A stretch of DNA of 64,000 nucleotides from Phyllostachys edulis (lineage: Eukaryota; Streptophyta; Magnoliopsida; Poales; Poaceae), in assembly GCA_036346405.1 (NCBI GenBank), contig CM070563.1, forward strand, positions 33,283,298-33,347,297, written 5' to 3'. Below, one piece after another: positions 55,812-64,000 of this stretch; within the stretch, counting starts at the first letter, position 1; each line of letters opens with the position of its first letter. The notes beneath the pieces are model-generated. The model was not told the DNA's origin. It made no database searches and saw only the letters and a program-made list of their open reading frames with translations. The translations under genes were made by a program, and so were the position numbers.

Positions 55812-58443
55812 TGTAATACCCCGAATATCAAATAGAGAGAATATTATTCGGGAGAGGGAATTTATTCAATTTTGAATTTCTCCTAACAAAGAAAGTATCC
55901 AACAGCGGTTATGTAATATCCTGTTTAACATTAGAGAATTAATTGAAATGAGAAAGATATTTAACAGGAATTAAAAAGAGAAATCAGATTTTTAGAGGAG
56001 AAATAATCTTGGGCCTTTGGCCCACGTTGTTTGGCCCAAGTGGGAAGTTGGTTTAAGAAGGGGGCAACCAAACCCTAGGCACTTTTACTGTAGCACGGTA
56101 CTGTAGCACCACCACCACTGTAGCACGGCGCTACTGTAGCACACCCCTCCCCTCCGGTGCTTCTCCATTGTTGCCGGTCATAAGGAAGAGGAAGGAGAGG
56201 GAAGAAGAGAGGAGAGGAAGAAGAAGAAGGTGGGGGTGATCTTCGCGAGGACTTCACGAAGGTTTCAGTGGCATCTCGCGTCATTCTTGTGGGTAAATTC
56301 GTGATCCCAATTAGTTTTGATAGATAATTCGTATACGATTCGTATTCATTAGATGTTCTGAGATTTCTGTAGTAGATCAGTAGAATCTGTCTTCCTGTTG
56401 ACGCGCGGTTTTGGGTTAGATCCGAGTAGATTCAGGGATTAGTGTCTCCTGGAGATAGATGGGAATTTTCGTTATATTTCCAGAAAGTTATAATTCATAA
56501 TTTTTGGATAAACGGTTAATTAGTTATGAATTTCGCAAGACAGAGTGCTAAATCTGTCTCAGGACTTGTGCAGCGAACATAGATCTGTAAATTTGATATG
56601 GGAGACGGCCAAATTGGATCAGTTGGTCTCCTTGATAGTTGTAGGTATTTTCATTATGATTCCAGAAAGGTAAATTTCATAATTTTTGGATTTATATATA
56701 AAAGTTATGAATTTTAGAAGCTCAGGTTGTAATCTGCCTCTCTGTTGTGGACAGAAGAGTTTTACTTGACTATTTACAACATTTTTGCACAATAGAAATA
56801 TTTGAGATAATTTTATTGAGATAGTTGGTTTCCTGTAGTTTCCAGAGAGTATTAGAACAATGTGTTTGGTTGAGCCAAACAAAAGTTATGAAATTCACAA
56901 GTTAGTAGTACCGGAGATGGCAGATCGGTTTTCGGATTAAAAACAAAGACTTAGATGAACTAGTTTGATCTTTTGGTCACCTGAGAAGTTGTAGCTAGGC
57001 TTGTGTAGGTTCTAGGAAAATTGGATTCATGGATTTTGGAGTTTTGACTCAAAATTTAAGAATTTTTCCTTAACAGCTGTTCGCTTGGACAAATTTGAGA
57101 ATTTGAGAGAGTTTTGATTAATTGTTGGGATTATGCTTAGGGATGCTTGTTCTCTTCTGTTTCGCTGCATTGCTGTACACTTTTGTGTGGTATACTTAGT
57201 TATTTACGGTTGCCGTGTGGTGGTGAACAACGGGCTAGAGCGCTCCATCGTTGTCTTCCGTCTCATGGTTGAGGTAAGTACATTTGATTTGTCTTGCTTG
57301 CCTTTTTGTTCCACTTGGTTGATTAATAAGCATTGGGTAATTCCAGTATTATTTGTTTCCCTTCATGATTGATATACCATGTTTCTTCGATGATATGTTT
57401 CGTTCAATGTATCCTTTCGCTCGCTCAATCATGTTTCACCCATCGGAGTGGGTAGTGAAGTCCCATCATTCCAACATGGGCAAGTACCTCAATGTTCCTA
57501 TAATCATGAAATGTTGAATGCATGTTGTTGATTTTGTATTTCTAAGAGCCACGCTAATATTTAATTGTTCGTGTTCAATCCATTTGTGCTACCTCCATGA
57601 ATAGAGAGCATGTATTTTCAATGTTCATATGTCATACCATGCATCCATAATACATGTTTCAATCCACGGAGTGGATCAATAAATAAGACCCATCAATTCC
57701 AAAGATGGGCACGTAAGACCCACCATTCCTATGTGGGCGGTTTGGGACACCCGCATTTAAACGCTTCTTCAGACGGGGCTTGGGTCCCCGTGATTTTGTT
57801 AAATGCGGCTTAGGTGAACACCGACGGTGTGTCACCAAAGAATACCGTATATGCATGTGTGTAGTCCTTCATTTCATCCACATCATTCATTCCATTCATT
57901 CAAGTGTTCGTTCTGTGCTTATTTCATACACTTTAATGATGTTCACATGATCATGGTTGTTATGTATTATTCATTTACTGTACTTGCTAAGTCTCGGACT
58001 CACTCTTGCTTTGTTTGTTGTTTTTTTAGGTGATCTTTGAGGTTGGCTCCATGGGGAGGGAATAGACACACACTACCTTTTCACTTCACCTTAATCAAGT
58101 CCAGGATTTCATTTTAGTTCAATTTAATCATTCATTATTGATGAACTGTAATAATAAATGTTGGTTGTGGCTGATAACTCTTCCCCATTAAGATTGGTTA
58201 AGAACTATGCGTGAACTTAGTTCATCCTTTGATTTAGTTGCTTGAGATCAGATTATACTTCTGCGATGATTCTGATATTTGTTGATTTCACTATTGTCTT
58301 GATATTAATGATTGTTGGAACCTCCGGTATAGCTAACTATACAGGGGAGGTTCTGCCGAAATTTAGAATTTTATCGTCTGTTTTAGCTTTGTTAACATGT
58401 TAGTTTAGTAGCATTCCAGCCCTTGTAGGACTGGAGTGTTACA
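55812..58443 (+). mobile_element. Solo LTR, gypsy family B
   Basis: It runs TGTAATACCCCG...GGAGTGTTACA and is flanked by CAGAC (55807-55811) and TAGAC (58444-58448), a duplication with one mismatch. It is 2,632 bp and shows the uninterrupted form of the LTR seen at 10519-15344. The hairpin cluster is at 57660-57835. It is nested in the SIRE-like LTR. Confidence 0.88.
57660..57835 (+). other. Hairpin cluster in family-B LTR
   Basis: Successive short inverted repeats: ATCCAC/GTGGAT (57662), CCATC/GATGG (57690-57708), CCCAC/GTGGG (57719-57737), CCCCGT..ATGCGG (57786-57808) and CACCGACGGTG (57819-57829). The order matches 14540-14690, and more loosely 13640-13780. Confidence 0.7.
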
Positions 58444-59160
58444 TAGACTGACCAAAGTGGCGGTCTGACCGGTTTTCACTTGTTCATCGGCCAACTCGGT
58501 GGCGATGTTTGTTTGGTTAGGTCATATTCATGGGTTTAGTACATATGTGTTGCATGATGCATGTTTTGACTAACGTGGGTCAAGTTGTGAAGAACTTGTT
58601 CCCGGAATTAATTTCTTGGTCTATTGTTGTGCAGGATGCTTGGAGGTCAACGACGGTCAACGGCGAGGATGATCGGGATTAGGCTTGGAGAGCTGAGGTC
58701 CAGAACGATCGGGGATGCCGAGTGAGGTCAATAGATTCAAGCATGGCGCAAATTGGACAAGGATGACTGAATGGACAGTTCGATGCGACGGGTTGGATCA
58801 AGCGGCGCGGGGGTCGGTGCAAGTGCCATGGTGGTTTCGGTGGAAGCCGGATGGGAGAGACTTGCCGACATGATGTGAGTCGTTGATCAACCCACACGTG
58901 GCGAAGCATGAGGAGTGCTTCACGAAGATGGGACTCGGTCTTTGGAAAAAGATCGAGAAGGGGTATTTTGGTAATTTTACCTAAATACCGCCTTGGTGAC
59001 CTTTTGCCAACCCGCGACGCAAGACGGCGCAAAGAGAAGCGGATTAGGTCAAGTGGAGATGAAGACGGCGCTTTAAAATACGTGTGTGAGTTAAACCCGT
59101 TTGTGTGTGGGCTTAACGAGTGCCCAATAGGAATACTCTTCTAGAAGGTCTAGCCTCCAC

Positions 59161-59168
59161 TATAAATA
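59161..59168 (+). promoter_or_regulatory. TATA box of the SIRE-like LTR
   Basis: CCACTATAAATAGAGG about 870 bp before the LTR end, a canonical plant core promoter sequence in the expected orientation. Confidence 0.65.
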
Positions 59169-60609
59169 GAGGAGGGTGCTGGCTGCACCCCTTGAACCCT
59201 TTCTTTTGTGAAACCCTAGTTTGCCTTTGGTGCTTAGGGAGAGGATAGTTGGAGGTTAGGGTTCTAAAGAGTTGGATTTGATTTTGTGCTCATGTGTTGA
59301 GTATTTGTCCTCCTGGATGGAGTGGCTGTAAAGCTACATCATATCAAATCAATCCAAGGAAAGATTTCACAAGATGAGTCTCTTTGTGTTCTTGCTCTCT
59401 ATTTTGTGATTTTGGGTCTTTCTTTGATCCGCGAGTTTTTCTTTGGTTTCTGGCCTAGATTTAGCTTGCTGTGACATGTGGGAATACATCTAGGATCATC
59501 TTGACCATCAATCCCCCACGAGCAAGTTTCTAGATCATATTTTGGTTTTTGCTCGGTTTTGGAGCAACCTTCACTCAAACGGAGAAAGGTCGGAACTTTG
59601 GTAACAATCTTCACGATCGTTAATTGAAATAGGTTCCTGACATCCTTAGAAAGGTATGTTTCAAATTTGGTAAGGTTTGGAGTCACGGATCAAAAGTTAG
59701 ACCAATTTGTGATTTTGAGTTTGGGCTGATTTTACTGTTCATTGGCCTGGAGGTCTGACCGCCATGTATTGAGAGGTCAGACCGATTTCTAGTTGGAGGT
59801 TAGACCACCCAACTCATTTAGGTTTTGAGTTTTTATGTTTTTGGTCCATTTGCTTCGGGGTTTTGATTGGATTCAATACAAGTCTTCTACTGTGCTTGTA
59901 TATTGATCTTCATAGCTTTTATAGCTATTAGAGTGAAAATAGTATTGAATTCGATCAAGGTGAAAAATAGATTATGCTCCTATTCACCCTCCTCCCCCCC
60001 CCCCTCCCCCCGTCGCCTTTTCGGTCCTACAAAAAGAATTTCCAATTTCCAGAATTTAGATTAAATAAAACTGAGCTCAAAGAAATAGAAAATAAATTCC
60101 TAAAAAATTCCAGAAAATTCTCTTGAACTCAAGGAACCCAAATAAAACAACTTTTAATTTAATGGAAGTTTAAATTAATCACATTAAATTGTTTTATTTT
60201 CAGAAAATTCAAATTACGCTTTTACTTATCCAAGAAAATTCAAATGGTTATTTTTATTTTTAAAAGCTTCAAATACATTCTAAATTTGGGATGTTACAAA
60301 TCTACCCCCCCCCCTAAAAGGAATCTCGTCCTCGACATTCTGGCTGACTAAATAATATGTTCAATACCCAACCTTGCTCACTCTTCCAAACAGATTTCTC
60401 TTATGAGTGAAACAAAGCTGCAACTGACACGGAACTAACCAGAGACTTAACCAGAATGACGTTCTGAATGGATTGAACTTCTTCTACAATGACATGACTC
60501 AATCGTCCTCTTACTAAAGTTGATAGAGTCCTGATGGCTTGACTTGGTGTCTGAGGCACCCTGCTCCTGGCAAAGAAGTCCTAGCTGGTGTTGCCTCCAA
60601 ATTGAAAGG

Positions 60610-61665
60610 AATTGTTGTTGGCCCTCGCTTCTGCAGACACTTGTTGGCATAATGACATGTCTCATGGTAGTTGAAACATGTAACTCCTGTAGCTAAATTG
60701 TTGGACCTCTAAGGTTAATGAGTGTTATTGTTATTAACACTCTAAATAACTCAGTTCACTTAATGAGACACTAGTGCAGGGGTACTGAATACATCTGATG
60801 AGTTATTGTAACGAATAAGCTGCTAAGCATTGGTTTTGGCTCTCTGCTGATGAACTCCATGTTGTATCATCTTCCTTTTGCGAGATTCATCCAACTCACG
60901 ACGCGAATCTTCTATGAGTACGGCTTTATCAACCATATGCTAAAAATCCACGTAGTCATTACCCACAACTTGCAATTTCATAATAGGATTAAGTCCACGT
61001 TTGAATTGCTTCTGACATGTACTGTCTGTAGTAACATCTTCTGGAGCATAGAAAGAAAGTTGAGTGAATTTGTTGAGGAACTCATTCAATGACATGTTTC
61101 CTTGTTATAGATCACGAAATTCATTCTTCTTCATTTCCACTATACCATCTAGAACATGCACTTGACGAAAAGCTGCTAAAAACTCTTCCCAAGTAATAGC
61201 TTGTGAATTCTCATGAGCTGCGGTATAGTTCTCCCACCATTTTGCGGTTGATGTGAGGCATAAAGAACTTTCTCACCATCATTGCATTGGGCAATGGCGA
61301 GCTTTTTTCTCAATAGATCAAAGCCAATATTCTTCTTCCAAAGGTTTTGACGAAGGAGAAAACGTAGGCGAACTGGTTCTCATATACTCTGATAACTTGG
61401 ACTGTTGATGAATTGGTAGCAGAACAGCTGCTGCTTGATTATTCTGATTCAACAAATTGACTAAGGCAGCGGCAGTCTGATTCTGTTGAGTCATCATACT
61501 GTTCATGTTCTGCATCATTGCATTCATGATTTGTGTCTGACCTGCTAGAAATTGTCCCATGTTTGGATCTGTGACTCCAGGTACTATTGACTGTCCACTA
61601 GCATTGATATTGGTATCCACTAATTGAGTATGACTTGATGTGTTGTGAGTGTCAACTATCTTCAA
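60610..61665 (-). pseudogene. gag: gag relic with zinc knuckle (gypsy, chromovirus-like)
   Basis: The N-terminal part (61665-61318) encodes a Q/N/M-rich segment with MGQFLAGQTQIMNAMMQNMN, like gag of large grass gypsy elements. After many stops and frame shifts, CFNYHETCHYANKC appears at about 60625-60665. This is a CX2CX4HX4C zinc knuckle in which the second cysteine is now tyrosine. The intervening gag core is recognisable only in patches. Gag would coat and package the element RNA. Nothing of pol follows downstream; the LTR begins 300 bp later. Confidence 0.65.
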
Positions 61666-62327
61666 TGATTCTCCACAGGTTTAATAGGTAAGGTAGAAAA
61701 GTACGATAGATGAGAGGGAATAGCACAATAGATGAGAAAGAACAAGGGAGAGAAGAGAGATACAACTTAATTAGGGAAATTAGATTATACCCAAGGACAA
61801 AAGACAAAGAAGACATAGCTAAAATTCTATGAAAGACAAATGAACTCTTCAAATTAAAGGTTTAGTGTGACTGTAAGATAATCCATGACAGTAAAACTAC
61901 AGATCCCACTTACACACAACCCAAATAAAACCAACTGCAACAACCATCTAACACACTACTAAAGACTCTAATCTAACGGCTCCCACTCTGGAATGGACAA
62001 CAAAGACTCTTCATAAACAACAAGAACGAAGCGACGAAGATACTCCTAACGATTGCCGGTGATTTAACTTCTTTCTTCTAGAATAGAGAAACTAATGAGG
62101 CGAGAAAGTCAATTCAAAATTATAAAACAAAATTCAACAAAGATAATGAACAAGATTTCAAGGATAAGACGAGAAAAGAATAAAATAGATTGACATGATA
62201 CAATAATAGAATAGATGAGAAAAGAACAACTATAGAAGTCAAATTAAGTTGGTTTGATTTAGGAAATAAGTTTTGAAGCTTTTAGCTAAGACGACCATGC
62301 TAACTAAGGTTGTGTTCTACAGTCGAT

Positions 62328-62341
62328 ATGGCTCTGATACC
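62328..62341 (-). other. Primer-binding site, initiator-Met tRNA type
   Basis: The plus strand TGGCTCTGATACCA is the reverse complement of TGGTATCAGAGCCA, lying 5 nt from the LTR that starts at 62347. It fixes the element on the minus strand with its 5' LTR on the right. Confidence 0.92.
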
Positions 62342-62346
62342 ACCTC

Positions 62347-64000
62347 TGTCGGGATACGGATTTACACATCCGAAACCCTCTGTGTATTCTGAACTAGTCC
62401 CAGATCAGTACCTAGTTCACACAAGAAATATTGATGAAATACCATCCATTTATCGATTTAACAAAAAAAATATCTCAAAAGAACAAATAATAATAATAAC
62501 TAGACCTTATGGTCAACATTTACTTAACTTGCCACGCAGGGCTAAAGAAACAAATAAACTCTTGTAGCAGAACGGGAAAACATAGAAAGGTCAATCAACA
62601 TGCCAACAGGAAATAGAGTAGAGAACACATCCTAATTCGCAAAGTCTTCAAAGTATTCGAAGAACTCTTGAGCAGCCTGATACTCTTCGACTGAGCAGCA
62701 AAGTTTAAAGCCGTGAATACATAAAGTACTCAACAAGTCGTAGAGAACAGTATGCAATTAATATTCATGCAAGGCTTGAACAAAGGATTAGCTATATGGT
62801 TCTTTTGTGGAAAGCAGTATTGACCATAAATACGGTAAATAGATTGCAATGCGTAATTTAAAAGAAAGTAAGTAAATAAAGTAAATAGTTTCTTTGAAAT
62901 CAACCAATGAACTTCTCATTCACACCCTAACACATTTTTATAAAGAAACTCTACCTCCCGTGTGAAATCCCCTAGCATGTGCATGACCACGGACACAGCT
63001 GTTTAAATAGTTTTAACTCTGTAGAGGTTGTACAGCTTAACCCACAAGAAATAAATCAACTTATAATGTCCGATCACACACTTCCGTAGGTGCGCGACTA
63101 AGTGATTATCACAAGGCCTTTACAAAGCTTTTTCCCAACCCAGTTTTGCCCGATAATGTTTCAACACTGAATGTCATCACGACCAGACAGGGCCCCCTCT
63201 TACGCCATTGTGAATATCCATCCTGGAATTCACGCTTCCAAAAACAGAAACTATAATTGAAACATTGCTAATTAATTAGTCGGGTCTATCCCATACAAGA
63301 CATGTGGTTGTACGATATGGCCCAGTTCAATGGCGCACAAGATTAAGTCCTTAACAAGTTACTCAGGCAAGACGACCTCATCCAAAACAATGTGTCTGTC
63401 GAACCCCCTTTACTGCATGATCACCTGCATGAGTATAAATTATTTTGTTCACCCAAACCAATGACAATCCCGGTCATGGCACACAATTTTATAAACAAAG
63501 GTATCGTACCACAATCGACACAACAGTGATATCACACCACAGTTGCACAATAATGGCATCACAACATAATTCCATATATCATTAAGTGAAATCTAACATT
63601 ATTGGATATGTGATCATGAGCCCATCGTAACTAAGCATGACTAAGTATCTCTATGATACCCATGTTGGCGATACAAATATGTCCAACCAATATTGACCAT
63701 CCTATGGTGACAAATGATTCATAGTATTCAAATAATCAATGAAGGCCACTACTACAGATTGGGTCATCACAAACAGTTCTTAACCATCATCACAGACGGT
63801 TTCTGAACTATCTGACTTTATGTGTCTATGATAACAGGCGGTTATCACAGATGGTTTTTTAGCCATCTGTGAAAAGCATAACACAGACGATTTCTCGTAT
63901 AAACCGTCTGTGAAGACCAACTATCACAGACGGTTATATATACCAACCATCTGGGATTAGATACATAACACAAATGGTTAGTAAAAATAACCGTCTATGA
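62347..64000 (-). mobile_element. 5' LTR of the gag-only gypsy element (continues past the window)
   Basis: It starts TGTCGGGATACGG and stays collinear with the 5002-8431 LTR, sharing the GTGTATTCTGAACTAG, AGGTTGTACAGC, CAAGGCCTTTACAAAG and CCCCCTCTTACGCCA-type blocks. It keeps the roughly 1.5 kb that the partner LTR (52223-60298) has lost. A CACTA element has inserted at 63748. Confidence 0.85.
63748..64000. mobile_element. CACTA element, left end (continues past the window)
   Basis: CACTACTACAGATTGGGTCATCA begins a terminal repeat, followed by TCACAGACGG-type subterminal motifs in both directions (63770-64000). GGC at 63745-63747 would be the target duplication. Confidence 0.85.

Larger units (their letters stand above)
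55359..60031 (+). mobile_element. Solo LTR, SIRE/Maximus-like copia, interrupted
   Basis: It runs TGTGGATATC...TCGGTCCTACA with the exact duplication AAAAG (55354-55358 and 60032-60036). Without the nested solo LTR at 55812-58443 it is about 2.0 kb. Its tail CTCCTATTCACC followed by a long C run and TTTTCGGTCCTACA is typical of the large-LTR copia elements of grasses. GGTCAGACCGG-type words recur at 55480-55810 and 58450-59815. TATAAATA is at 59161. Confidence 0.85.
52223..60298 (-). mobile_element. 3' LTR of a gypsy element (family A), multiply interrupted
   Basis: The LTR pieces are 52223-52228 (TGTCGG), 53822-55358 and 60037-60298 (ends GGGATGTTACA). Compared with 5002-8431 and the 62347 LTR it lacks about 1.5 kb at a junction near 54072, where the CCACAG block runs straight into TTTTATATGAATTTAGG. 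Insertions are a hAT element at 52229 and a SIRE-like solo LTR at 55359. A C-rich run (minus-strand polypurine tract) follows at 60304-60320, which marks this as the 3' LTR of the minus-strand element. Confidence 0.85.
60299..62346 (-). mobile_element. Internal region of a gag-only gypsy element
   Basis: Only about 2 kb separates the two LTRs of this minus-strand element. It holds a gag relic and a primer-binding site but no protease, reverse transcriptase, RNase H or integrase, so the element has lost pol or was never autonomous. A polypurine-like G run (minus strand, 60304-60320) lies by the 3' LTR. Confidence 0.8.

Overview
This window looks like repeat-rich nuclear DNA of a grass (Poaceae). 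There is no operon-like layout and no open reading frame that reads as an intact host gene. Almost everything I can identify is transposable-element sequence of kinds typical of grass genomes: CACTA (En/Spm) elements with TCACAGACGG subterminal repeats, Ty3/gypsy elements with multi-kilobase LTRs, Angela/BARE-like and SIRE-like Ty1/copia LTRs, a Tat-lineage gypsy element with an antisense gene, hAT elements and a Helitron-like end. The species cannot be read from the sequence. Boundaries were set by eye from terminal motifs and target-site duplications (TSDs), many of which are exact.

Layout, left to right. 1-1548: right part of a CACTA element. 1549-4314: Helitron-like sequence carrying exons of an OTU-domain cysteine protease gene. 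4971-19341: a gypsy LTR (family A) split by a solo LTR of a related subfamily (5002-8431) and by a truncated gypsy element of family B (5' LTR from 10519, itself split by solo LTR 11995-14360; PBS at 15347). 19342-38121: a non-autonomous Tat-like gypsy element on the minus strand. Its gag fragments lie at 28998-29813 and 36344-37207, and a decayed multi-exon antisense gene runs the other way from 20181 to 28931. It is split by two long LTRs (21618-26425, containing copia solo LTR 23019-24620; and 29814-36338, containing solo LTR 33013-33969). 38122-51418: a CACTA composite with a TNP2 transposase relic, a second CACTA element inserted at 39856-43273, a Transposase_24/C48-protease relic, copia solo LTR 49181-50777 and a hAT MITE 50895-51394. 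52223-64000: a minus-strand gypsy element with only a gag relic (PBS 62328-62341), whose left LTR is split by a hAT element carrying a lipase fragment (52229-53819) and by a SIRE-like solo LTR (55359-60031) that holds a family-B solo LTR (55812-58443). A further CACTA element starts at 63748.

No genes cooperate here in a host pathway. The history is one of insertion into insertion, LTR-LTR recombination down to solo LTRs, deletion, and decay by nonsense transitions. The features most worth following are the antisense gene of the Tat element and its hairpin-forming arrays, the roughly 170-nt-arm foldback inside the inner CACTA element, the hairpin cluster conserved by position in family-B LTRs, the palindromic array in the 5.5-kb LTR, and the captured host exons (OTU protease, class 3 lipase).
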